DNA of 44,331 bases from Pelobacter sp. (lineage in GTDB: Bacteria; Desulfobacterota; Desulfuromonadia; Geobacterales; Pseudopelobacteraceae): NCBI GenBank assembly GCA_030824515.1, contig JAVBXN010000006.1, forward strand, positions 1 through 44,331, in the 5' to 3' direction. Every line of letters begins with the position of its first letter. The first letter of the stretch is position 1. This document shows, in pieces, positions 1 to 11,545 of the stretch. The notes beneath the pieces were generated by a model. That model made no database searches. It worked only from the letters and a program-made list of their open reading frames with translations, and was not told where the DNA came from. The translations under genes and the position numbers were made by a program.

Positions 1-7
1 TCGCATG

Positions 8-92
8 TGTAAGGCCCCCTTTGGATTCCCTAGGAATTGGTTCTCGCAAAGCTGAGCATACCGTAAAACGTATGCCCAAGGGGGGCCTTACA
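8..92. repeat. 85-bp element bounded by 17-bp inverted repeats
   Basis: The left arm (8-24) reads TGTAAGGCCCCCTTTGG, and the right arm (76-92) is its inverse with one mismatch. The loop is about 51 bases and holds no ORF. The arms begin TG and end CA, as in small mobile elements, but no target duplication is visible. The inner 7 bases of the arms (9-15 and 85-91) relate to each other as the start of an integron cassette relates to its own attC, so a tiny ORF-less cassette is an alternative reading. It could also be a weak terminator of a gene to the left. Confidence 0.5.
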
Positions 93-170
93 TAGTATCC
101 AGCCGGTTGCACGCCGCCCACCCGGAAAAACCGACCGGGCGAAGCGGGTGAACCGGGCACCCCGTTAGGC
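85..170 (+). other. Probable degenerate attC site (5' boundary of cassette 1)
   Basis: The right core is clear: GTTAGGC at 164-170 fits the integron consensus GTTRRRY. The next cassette starts at TTAGGC and has an exactly complementary inverse core at its far end (586-592). The left core of this site is uncertain. GCCTTAC at 85-91 is a candidate but breaks the normally fixed AAC triplet. The interior is rich in cccgg/ccggg segments able to pair, but the fold is less clean than in the two downstream sites. It could instead be an attI-type or decayed site. Confidence 0.4.
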
Positions 171-178
171 AGGAGAAA

Positions 179-583
179 ATGATAAAGACACTGGAATGGA
201 CATGGAATGATGGATGGATACTGATGTCGCTGTTCCTCGCCCGACAGTCGGAGGGTACCGCGCTGAAAGATATTATTGGTGCAGCTGATGCCACTAACCA
301 CGCCATTCCCACACCAAAAGAATTGTCCCGTGCACTTTCAAAATTCGTTCAATGCGAACTCGTATCAAAAAAAGATGACCATTTTTTGATTTCCTCCGAA
401 TATTTGCCTGACATTCAAAAAGCCAATGAAGGCAAAGGAGGATTATTTCAGACTCCAGAAAAAGGCCATAAGTGGTTGAAGAAATCAGGACTTACAGCGA
501 AAAATGAAATAATCATCGAATTAACCGAGGAAGAAGTTCACTCAGCTTATCAAGCATATATCAAAGCAATTCGGAAAAAATGA
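179..583 (+). CDS. Integron cassette protein, unknown function (wHTH-like?)
   Basis: This 134-residue protein is the only ORF of cassette 1. The cassette starts at the GTTAGGC core, and the AGGAGA ribosome site lies 8 bases before this ATG, so the gene carries its own translation signal but no visible promoter, as is usual for cassettes. The protein is soluble, with no signal peptide or membrane segment. The N-terminal half (about 15-75) has a helix pattern with a segment reading GTALKDIIGAADATNHAIPT, which I recall in small uncharacterised winged-helix-like proteins. The C-terminal third is lysine and glutamate rich. I cannot assign a function. The stop codon is two bases before the inverse core of its attC site, a tight fit typical of cassettes. 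Confidence 0.75.
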   Translation: MIKTLEWTWNDGWILMSLFLARQSEGTALKDIIGAADATNHAIPTPKELSRALSKFVQCELVSKKDDHFLISSEYLPDIQKANEGKGGLFQTPEKGHKWLKKSGLTAKNEIIIELTEEEVHSAYQAYIKAIRKK

Positions 584-585
584 AT

Positions 586-655
586 GCCTAACACGCGCTC
601 AGACCATGACCGGGCGATAAAACTGCCCGGCAGGTCAAGCGCAAAGCCGTTGTAC
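586..655 (+). other. attC recombination site of cassette 1
   Basis: The site is 70 bp long. The inverse core GCCTAAC (586-592) is exactly complementary to the cassette's own start GTTAGGC (164-170), as expected if the cassette once circularised. The right core is GTTGTAC (649-655). The interior folds as an imperfect hairpin with paired segments GACC/GGTC and CCGGGC/GCCCGG around a short loop, and outer GCGCT/AGCGC segments. This is the normal architecture of an integron attC site. Confidence 0.85.
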
Positions 656-664
656 GAGAATAAA

Positions 665-1018
665 ATGGAAAAAGACAAAATGAAACTTCAAGAAGATATA
701 TGCAGTAGATTTGGTGCAATACCAGAGCTGCCTCTGGCGGAAACCAAACTCGGAATTTCAGAAAATGTTAAGTCAGGAAGTCTGCCTATAAATGGTCTAC
801 GCCATCCACCGACAGAAAGCACCTGCGGGTGGTACATCTGGGCTGGCGAAGAAATTTCGGAAGATCCTGAATTTTTCTTGCCATTACATGTAAGCCATAT
901 TGAGGATTGGTGTCCGGAGGTGCTTCAGTACTTGGCTCTGCCACCTGGATGGCGCTTTCAAATAGCTCCAGGATATGAAGACGTCTGGTACGACGAGTCA
1001 TTGCTTACTCTTGACTGA
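665..1018 (+). CDS. Integron cassette protein, possibly Imm33/DUF2185-like
   Basis: The protein has 117 residues when started at the ATG at 665. An upstream in-frame ATG at 584 would make the gene run through the attC site, so it is rejected; the ATG at 680 is also possible. No convincing ribosome site precedes either. The protein is acidic, soluble and rich in Trp and Pro. The C-terminal half (from about residue 58) contains GWYIWAGEE, then [12 protein letters not shown], and near the end PPGWRFQIA and DVWYDESLL. This pattern reminds me of small DUF2185/Imm33-type proteins, some of which act as immunity proteins to secreted toxins. The match is from memory and is weak. It is the sole gene of cassette 2 and is followed after 3 bases by its attC. 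Confidence 0.7.
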   Translation: MEKDKMKLQEDICSRFGAIPELPLAETKLGISENVKSGSLPINGLRHPPTESTCGWYIWAGEEISEDPEFFLPLHVSHIEDWCPEVLQYLALPPGWRFQIAPGYEDVWYDESLLTLD

Positions 1019-1021
1019 AAC

Positions 1022-1083
1022 GTACAACACTCGGGTGTTGCTGTTTCCGCTTCGCTCCACAGCAGACCCTCAAGCCGTTATGG
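1022..1083 (+). other. attC recombination site of cassette 2
   Basis: The inverse core GTACAAC (1022-1028) is exactly complementary to the start of cassette 2 (GTTGTAC, 649-655). The right core is GTTATGG (1077-1083), which departs from the GTTRRRY consensus. The interior has a TGCTGT/ACAGCA stem around a pyrimidine-rich loop and GGGT/ACCC pairing outside it. Total length is 62 bp. The odd right core may mark a decayed third cassette or the end of the array. Confidence 0.8.
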
Positions 1084-1341
1084 AGGGGCTTGAGGTAGGG
1101 GCTTGAGGTACGCAGTTATCTATTTATCTATTGACACTTTTTCACTTTCCCCCGAAACCCGCTCCCTCGATGCCCACCGGTTTTTACCGCGTAGCCAAAC
1201 ACCTTCTGGACCTGGGTCCGCACCTTCGTTGCCGGGAATTTTTGGGACATCAGGGAATTCTGTGCCCTACTACAACCACGATATCGATGACGGCCTCAAA
1301 TCCGGGCGGCAGAATTTCGTGCGGTCTTAGTAATATCAGGT
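1084..1341. other. Intergenic stretch between cassette array and helicase; no convincing gene
   Basis: The region begins with a 13-bp tandem duplication. Both strands have short open frames. On the minus strand, about 24 codons ending near 1253 read as PHEILPPGFEAVIDIVVVVG and a few more residues, and another frame reads about 40 residues starting MSQKFPATKVRTQ. Both look protein-like but are not joined and have no good start signals. They may be decayed gene fragments, possibly the remains of a third cassette. I do not call a gene. Confidence 0.4.
1085..1110. repeat. Perfect 13-bp tandem duplication
   Basis: GGGGCTTGAGGTA occurs at 1085-1097 and again at 1098-1110 with no spacer. It lies just right of the last attC core. 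Confidence 0.8.
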
Positions 1342-3345
<2,004 letters not shown>

Positions 3346-3652
3346 TGTGGATATTGTGTATCATAGTTGGTGGCCATGATGCAAATCAGTCCGATTGGGT
3401 GGGCCCGATGCCTGCTTCATATTTGAAACAGTTGTGAAACAGTTGTTAATGGTTGTTGCCCGCCGTTCTAATTTGCTTGTAGCCCTCTGGCAGATGTGCT
3501 AGAAAATACAGTAATAATCCCGAATGGATGGCTGTAGAAGTGCCATTTGCAAATATAGATATTTTAACATCACAAGCAGGTGTGGCTCGTGTATTCGAAA
3601 TGCTTGCTAATAACAATTCGGTAACCTTGATAACTTGGATTCTGCTGATTCA
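3346..3652. other. Divergent intergenic region with 11-bp tandem repeat
   Basis: It separates the minus-strand helicase from the plus-strand PilZ operon and must hold both promoters. TGAAACAGTTG is repeated in tandem at 3424-3434 and 3435-3445. The right half is AT-rich. No promoter reached a standard I would report. Confidence 0.4.
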
Positions 3653-5746
3653 ATGGGTAAAAAAATGGACAAACTGCATATCATACCGCGCTTAAGCTCC
3701 TCCGATGCAGATGCCGAAAGTGGGAACATTCAAAAGGTCCGTGGTATCGGCAAGCGTTTTCTTGTCAACAAGCTCAATTACATAAACTTTCAGGATCGAA
3801 CGGTTCTGATAAATCTGAAGCATACCAAGTTCGAAAGCACCCTGTCACTTACCGCGAAACCGCTCCCCTGTGCCGGTGACAAGCTTGATTGTGTCTGGAG
3901 CGAGCCGACCGACCCCTGGATTCTTAAGTCGCACTCCTTTCAGAACATGCTGATCACGGACGGCAAGAAATGCCTGCAGGTCAATCCGGAAGTTATCAGC
4001 ATCAACGAGCAGGGCATCAGTTTGCTGCTGCCGGAAGTGTGCAATGAAATTAATTCCAGAAAGGCGAAGCGCTACCCCAGTAGCGGCATACACGCCACAA
4101 TCACCCAGAGCAGCGCCGTATTCAAAGGGGCCCTGCTTGATTCCAACCCCATGTCTTTTTGTGCCCAGGTAACCTCGAATTCACCCCAGGCCTTCCAGTG
4201 GATTAATTCTTCATCGCCGGTCAGCCTGCATCTTCACGCCGAGAGTGAGCTGCTGTATTCCGGCGAATGCAGGATCATCAGACAGGTGGTTGAGCGGGAC
4301 GTCGTGACATTCGTGCTGTCTCCGGTCAGTGACCGCATCCAGAGGTACAGGCCGAAACAGTTCCGTAGTACCAGGCATGTTCTGGTCCCTTCTCCAAGCG
4401 TCGTGTTCGTCCATCCGCTGACCGGCATAAATGTCAATCTTAAAACCATCGATATTTCCGGCTCGGGCTTTTCGGTGGAGGAGGCGGCGGGCAATTCCCA
4501 GCTGTTAGCCGGTATAATAATTCCGGAGCTGGATCTGAGCTTTGCCCAAAGTTTCCGGATCAAGTGCCGTGCGCAGGTTGTCTACAGGAATACCAGCGGT
4601 GAAGGGCTTAAAGATGGCGTAGTGAGGTGTGGACTGGCGATTCTCGACATGGCCATGGATGACCATGTCAGGCTGTTGTCACTGCTTCACCAGGCGGATA
4701 ACAGCAATTCATATGTCTGCACCAGCGTGGATATGGATGCGCTCTGGAACTTCTTTTTCGAAACCGGTTTCATCTATCCTGAAAAATATGCATTCTTTCA
4801 GTCCAACAAGCACGAAATCAAGCGCATCTATGAAAAGCTGTATAACCACAACCCCGCCATAGCACGGCATTTCATCTATCAGGACAAGGGCGTTATCCTT
4901 GGGCACATGTCCATGGTACGTCTGTACGAAAACTCCTGGATGATCCACCACCATGCCGCCAACAAAAACGAGTCGATGAAGGCCGGCCTGATGGTGTTGA
5001 AACAGATCAGCTGCTACCTGAATGATCTTTACCAGCTCTACTCGGCTCATTTGAAGTATGTCTTTTATTATTTCAGACCGGAGAACAAGTTTCCTAACCG
5101 GGTTTTCGGGGGGTTTGCCAAGGAAATCAACGATCCTCACGGTTGCTCTCTCGATAAGTTCGCCTATTTTCACTATCACAAGGCCGGGTTTGATCAGGAG
5201 CAACTGACGGAAAAGTGGACATTGAAACCGACGCAGTCCGGGGATTATGCCGAATTGAAACGCTTCTACCGTCATGTTTCCGGTGGGCTGATGATTGACG
5301 CCTTCGATCTGCAGCCCGGAAATTCCTCCACGGATGGGCTGTCCGAGGAGTACCAGCGACTGGGGTTCAAAAAAGAAAAACATCTCTATTCTCTGGCTGA
5401 AGAAGGTGAGTTGAAGGCCGTCATCATGGCCAATGTTACCGATATCGGTCTCAATATGGCCAATCTTACCAACTGTGCGACCGTGATGCTGATCGATATG
5501 AGCGTGCCTGGAAGCGTGATTGAATCGGCTCTTTCGTGCGTGGCGGACGATTATGAACATCAGGAAATGCCGGTTCTGATGTTTCCCGCATCATATGCCG
5601 AGAACATCGGTCTGCCGGTTGAAAAGGTTTACACTCTCTGCATCATGAACCTGCATTATACCGACAAATTCATAAAATTTTGTGATAACGGTTTCCGCTT
5701 TGTCCAGAAAGACATCGAAGTCGAGTTGCCCGGGATTACCGCCTGA
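3653..5746 (+). CDS. PilZ-domain protein with acetyltransferase-like C-terminal half
   Basis: The product is a cytoplasmic protein of about 697 residues. Residues about 230-345 form a PilZ domain, with an arginine-rich RYRPKQFRSTR segment followed by DISGSG (about 267-272), the second half of the c-di-GMP binding signature. The arginine spacing is not the strict RxxxR, so ligand binding is likely but not certain. The N-terminal 220 residues look like a degenerate second PilZ/YcgR-like module. The C-terminal half contains GVILGHMSMVRLYENSWMIH, which fits a GNAT-like acyltransferase core. An upstream TTG at 3635 and a downstream ATG at 3665 are alternative starts; none has a strong ribosome site. 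The next gene overlaps by one base (TGATG), so the two are surely co-translated. The partner removes c-di-GMP, so this is probably an effector in the same circuit. Confidence 0.85.
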   Translation: MGKKMDKLHIIPRLSSSDADAESGNIQKVRGIGKRFLVNKLNYINFQDRTVLINLKHTKFESTLSLTAKPLPCAGDKLDCVWSEPTDPWILKSHSFQNMLITDGKKCLQVNPEVISINEQGISLLLPEVCNEINSRKAKRYPSSGIHATITQSSAVFKGALLDSNPMSFCAQVTSNSPQAFQWINSSSPVSLHLHAESELLYSGECRIIRQVVERDVVTFVLSPVSDRIQRYRPKQFRSTRHVLVPSPSVVFVHPLTGINVNLKTIDISGSGFSVEEAAGNSQLLAGIIIPELDLSFAQSFRIKCRAQVVYRNTSGEGLKDGVVRCGLAILDMAMDDHVRLLSLLHQADNSNSYVCTSVDMDALWNFFFETGFIYPEKYAFFQSNKHEIKRIYEKLYNHNPAIARHFIYQDKGVILGHMSMVRLYENSWMIHHHAANKNESMKAGLMVLKQISCYLNDLYQLYSAHLKYVFYYFRPENKFPNRVFGGFAKEINDPHGCSLDKFAYFHYHKAGFDQEQLTEKWTLKPTQSGDYAELKRFYRHVSGGLMIDAFDLQPGNSSTDGLSEEYQRLGFKKEKHLYSLAEEGELKAVIMANVTDIGLNMANLTNCATVMLIDMSVPGSVIESALSCVADDYEHQEMPVLMFPASYAENIGLPVEKVYTLCIMNLHYTDKFIKFCDNGFRFVQKDIEVELPGITA

Positions 5747-8028
5747 TGAGCGCCGCAATCTACAATAGCAGGATAATCGACTATTATGTCAGGCTTATAA
5801 CCAGCAAGTACAGTTATGTGAACGTCAGCGAACTGCTGCACCATGCCGGCATGAAAGCCTACGAAGTCGCCGACCAGGGTCATTGGTTCACCCAAGAGCA
5901 GATTGATCTATTCTACGAAAAGCTGGTTCAGCTGACCGGAAACGAGAACATTGCCAGGGAAGCCGGTCGTTACGCGGCATCTCCGGCGGCGTTGGGAGTA
6001 ATGAGGCAGTATGCTCTCGGTTTGATCGGCCCCGCCAATGCCTTTGAGTTGATAAACAAGGCTACTTCGAATTTCACAAAGTCGTCGAACTACGAATCCC
6101 GAAAGATTTCTTCGAACAAGGTGGAAATAACCGTCACCCCTCGTATCGGAATTGTCGAAAAGCCTTTTCAGTGCAAAAACAGGATCGGTTTTTTTGAGGC
6201 GCTGGTGGTTGTGTTCGGTTTCAAGCTTCCCCATGTTCAGCATCCCGAGTGCATCTTCGACGGCGGCGAGTCATGCCGCTATATTGTGACCTGGGAAAGA
6301 TCGCTGTCGGTGTATCTGAGAAGGATGGGGATAACCGTAACTATCTTTTTTACTTTCATGTCGGTACTGCTGGCGGCGACAGACCGCTGGACCGCCCTGG
6401 AGATACTTTTGCCCCTGTTTGTGTCGCTGGTGTGCATACTGGCGATTGTGGCAGCCAAGATTGAGAAGAGTGAAATGCAGGCCAGCCTGGACAATACCAG
6501 AGAATCGACAGAAAAACTTATCGAGCAGATCGACAATAACTACAATAACGCGTTGATGACCAATGAGATTGGTCAGGCGTTGAGTACCTGCACCAATAGC
6601 GAGGATATTCTTGCTAACGTATGCCAGATCATGAAAAAACGGCTCAATTATGACCGTGGCCTGATCCTTATAGCAAATCCGGAAAGAAGCAAGCTGGTAT
6701 TGCATAACGGTTACGGCTATTCCCACGATCAGCTGGGTCTGCTGGATTCAGTCTCATTCAATCTTGACAGCCCAAATTCGAAAGGGATCTTTACAATATC
6801 CTTTCATGAACAGAAACCTTTTCTGATAAACGATCTGAAAGAGATCGAGGAAACCCTCTCGCCGCAAAGCCAGTCATTTGTTAAAAGAGTCGGCACCCAG
6901 GCTTTTATCTGCTGCCCGATTGTTTGTGAAGGTAAATCTATCGGCCTTTTGGCAGTAGATAATGTAAAAACCAAAAATCCGCTGGTTCAGAGCGATATAA
7001 GCCTGTTGATGGGGATCGCCTCCGTGATAGGCATCAGTCTGCGCAATGCAGATCTTATCGAATCCAAGGTGCGGCAGTTCAATTCTGTACTGCAGGTACT
7101 TTCGGCCAGCATTGATGCCCGTGATTCGCTTACCGCCGGACACTCTGAAAAGGTTACCGAATATTCCATCGGAATCTGCAGGGAACTGAACCTTTCCACC
7201 GATGAGTGCGAGAAGATCAGGGTGGCCGCACTGCTCCACGATTACGGCAAGATCGGGGTGCCGGACGCGATTCTCAAAAAAGAGGGGAGCCTGACTCCGG
7301 AAGAGTACGCTACCGTCAAGGCCCATGCCGGAAAAACAAGGGAAATACTGGCTCAGATCAATTTTGAAGGTATCTACCGCGAAGTTCCGGAGATTGCCGG
7401 AGCGCACCATGAAAAGGTGGATGGTAGCGGCTATCCGCAAGGCCTCAAAGGGAAGGATGTGCCTCTGGGATCCAAGATAATTGCGGTAGCCGATTATTTT
7501 GAGGCGGTAACCGCCAAACGCCACTATCGTGATCCGATGCCGCTTGACGAGGCGTTTCAGCTTCTGCGGGACGAGTGCGGAAAGCAGTTTGAAAGTCGCA
7601 TTGTGGAGGCTTTTTTAAGTTATTATTCAAAGGCATACCAGTACGTGCCGTCAAACCGGGATGAGTCTGACTCCTTCAGTGCCAGGGGGCAGACCAGGGT
7701 TTCAACCAGTGTGCCGCTCTCGTTCATCGTGGATGGAAACAGCTATGATGCCGTCAGCAGAGATCTCAGCATGAAGGGTATTTTTGTCGCGAGCCATGAA
7801 GACGTGCATGAGGGGACACCGGTTGAAATCTGCATGACTCTTCCGGACAACTTTCAGACAATCGAGGCAAGAGGACGAATAGCCTGGGTGAACCGTCGTC
7901 AGGAAATCAAAAAATCGACCTTGCCGACCGGCTTCGGGATTGAGCTGCTGGAGTTCAAGGAGACTGCGGAAAGATTCATGGAAGCCTTTATCAGCCGCTG
8001 TGTACTGGAAAATTGCAGCCAAGGGTAG
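5746..8028 (+). CDS. Membrane HD-GYP c-di-GMP phosphodiesterase with GAF and C-terminal PilZ domains
   Basis: The 760-residue protein has four parts. Residues 1-185 are an N-terminal sensor of V4R-like pattern, with a Cys (about 146) before RIGFFEA and a GGESCRYIVTW end. Two membrane helices follow (about 192-240), then a GAF domain (about 275-425). The HD-GYP domain (about 440-630) has the metal pair H498-D499 in LLHDYGKIG, H554-H555, and GYP at 562-564 in DGSGYPQGLKG. The catalytic set looks complete, so it should hydrolyse c-di-GMP. The C-terminal PilZ domain (about 645-750) has DLSMKG, giving the enzyme its own c-di-GMP or allosteric sensor. It overlaps the upstream PilZ gene by one base. 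Fusing HD-GYP with PilZ is uncommon and suggests feedback. Confidence 0.9.
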   Translation: MSAAIYNSRIIDYYVRLITSKYSYVNVSELLHHAGMKAYEVADQGHWFTQEQIDLFYEKLVQLTGNENIAREAGRYAASPAALGVMRQYALGLIGPANAFELINKATSNFTKSSNYESRKISSNKVEITVTPRIGIVEKPFQCKNRIGFFEALVVVFGFKLPHVQHPECIFDGGESCRYIVTWERSLSVYLRRMGITVTIFFTFMSVLLAATDRWTALEILLPLFVSLVCILAIVAAKIEKSEMQASLDNTRESTEKLIEQIDNNYNNALMTNEIGQALSTCTNSEDILANVCQIMKKRLNYDRGLILIANPERSKLVLHNGYGYSHDQLGLLDSVSFNLDSPNSKGIFTISFHEQKPFLINDLKEIEETLSPQSQSFVKRVGTQAFICCPIVCEGKSIGLLAVDNVKTKNPLVQSDISLLMGIASVIGISLRNADLIESKVRQFNSVLQVLSASIDARDSLTAGHSEKVTEYSIGICRELNLSTDECEKIRVAALLHDYGKIGVPDAILKKEGSLTPEEYATVKAHAGKTREILAQINFEGIYREVPEIAGAHHEKVDGSGYPQGLKGKDVPLGSKIIAVADYFEAVTAKRHYRDPMPLDEAFQLLRDECGKQFESRIVEAFLSYYSKAYQYVPSNRDESDSFSARGQTRVSTSVPLSFIVDGNSYDAVSRDLSMKGIFVASHEDVHEGTPVEICMTLPDNFQTIEARGRIAWVNRRQEIKKSTLPTGFGIELLEFKETAERFMEAFISRCVLENCSQG

Positions 8029-8045
8029 ATTTGACAAGCATTTGT

Positions 8046-8864
8046 TCAGGCCGGAGGCTTGATTCCCCTGCAGGAAATGACCGGTGTATAGGTAAACCGG
8101 CGCGGATCTGCAAAAAAGGTCTTGAATTCCTCGACAAATTCATCGTAGCCACCCGGGTACTCATCGAATCCATATCCCGAATTTAGCGCTGCCACTTCCA
8201 CTTTCTTTGTCCAGTTGTATTCGTCAATCTGGTCAAGTGGCCCATAGATCAGGTGGTGCATGCCGACATCCACGGCAATTTCACGAAAGTCCAGGTCGTA
8301 TAGAAATGAGTATAGTTTCCTGCCGAGATAGGGATCAAAATCATGGTCCCTTTCCAGGGTTTCCATGATGCCGTTGATGGTTTTCTCCAGCCTGGGGCTG
8401 AGTCCGAAGTGGCTGAGGCAGTTGTAATCAAGGTCGATCAGGCAAAGAATTCCGCCGGGGCGCAAAAGACCGGTCAGATTTTTCACAATATCGCGGCTTC
8501 CCGCGCGATGGTATTCCAGTACAAAGCGAATCCAGATGAAATCAAACTTACCAAGTCCATCCAGAGGTTCATAAAAATTTCTGCATACAAATTCCACGCC
8601 GTCCGAGCCGTATCGCTCTGTTGCATGTCTTATGCGTGATTCCGAGCCGTCTACCCCGACAATACTCCCTCCGGGTTGAATTAATTGATGCAGATAGGCG
8701 GTTGTTTTTCCGGAACCGCAACCGATATCGGCCACCCTCATGCCGGGGCGTATGCCGGCCCACAAGGCCTGTCTGGCAAGTCTGGCGCTGTCGGTCTTCA
8801 TGTCCAATCGCACGGCTTCGTCATCATGTTCCATTATATAGCGGGAACGTTGAGTATTTTGCAT
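8046..8864 (-). CDS. Class I SAM-dependent methyltransferase, substrate unknown
   Basis: The protein has 272 residues. The Rossmann-fold SAM site is clear: VADIGCGSGKTTAYL (motif I, about 43-57), an acidic residue in VGVDGSESRI (motif II), and FDFIWIRFVLEYHRAG (motif III/IV) with LRPGGILCLIDLDY after it. These belong to the UbiE/Methyltransf_11/25 type, acting on small molecules or lipids more often than nucleic acid. The substrate cannot be read from sequence. The gene faces the HD-GYP gene, with 17 bases between the two stops, and shares the 8865-9089 intergenic region with ppk in divergent orientation. No operon partner is visible. Confidence 0.85.
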   Translation of the reverse strand: MQNTQRSRYIMEHDDEAVRLDMKTDSARLARQALWAGIRPGMRVADIGCGSGKTTAYLHQLIQPGGSIVGVDGSESRIRHATERYGSDGVEFVCRNFYEPLDGLGKFDFIWIRFVLEYHRAGSRDIVKNLTGLLRPGGILCLIDLDYNCLSHFGLSPRLEKTINGIMETLERDHDFDPYLGRKLYSFLYDLDFREIAVDVGMHHLIYGPLDQIDEYNWTKKVEVAALNSGYGFDEYPGGYDEFVEEFKTFFADPRRFTYTPVISCRGIKPPA

Positions 8865-9089
8865 ATCTATTTCCTTGTCACGTGAGCATCCGTGCTTGAG
8901 TTTTGTTGGAAATTATAAACTATTTAGGTATACGACAAGATTCCAGGCATATCAACAGAGAAAACCGGCCCGGGCTTCTAGCTGGACAATCGTCTTCCGT
9001 GCTGTTTGTATTCTGGCGGATTATGTTGCGGTGGTGCAAAAATGGTGTAATATTCCGATTTGAATTTCCACTATGAATATGGAGAACCT

Positions 9090-11354
<2,265 letters not shown>

Positions 11355-11386
11355 CATATTTACATGCATTCTGCTAAGTGGCAAGG

Positions 11387-11416
11387 AAACCGGTAAACTC
11401 AGTTGCCGGTTTTTTT
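11387..11416 (+). terminator. Rho-independent terminator of ppk1
   Basis: A 9-bp stem AACCGGTAA/TTGCCGGTT (11388-11396 with 11403-11411, one G-T pair) has a 6-base loop and is followed by seven Ts. Confidence 0.9.
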
Positions 11417-11446
11417 GTTGCCAGAATTAGAATTGTAAAAATAGTA

Positions 11447-11474
11447 TTGCAATATAACCTTATTTTATTATACT
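11447..11474 (+). promoter_or_regulatory. Candidate sigma-70-type promoter of the hydrogenase operon
   Basis: TTGCAA (11447-11452) and TATACT (11469-11474) are separated by 16 bases in an AT-rich stretch, 71 bases before the hyaS start. It is assigned by pattern only; sigma-54 or other promoters are not excluded. Confidence 0.4.
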
Positions 11475-11545
11475 GGTCATTAATGAATAGGATGGCTGTC
11501 ATACAGGAAAGAGGTCTGCACTAACTCCGGAACAGGAGGCTTGAA

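Noticed and set aside
41..60. GCAAAGC-like words here and near 641, considered as GEMM-I riboswitch cores
   Set aside because: The flanking stems and the GGxGACGCAAAGC context are absent; the second word is part of the attC site.
3528..3695. 55-codon plus-strand ORF (MAVEVPFANIDILTSQ...) before the PilZ gene
   Set aside because: It has no ribosome site and overlaps the start of the PilZ frame; it would need conservation evidence.
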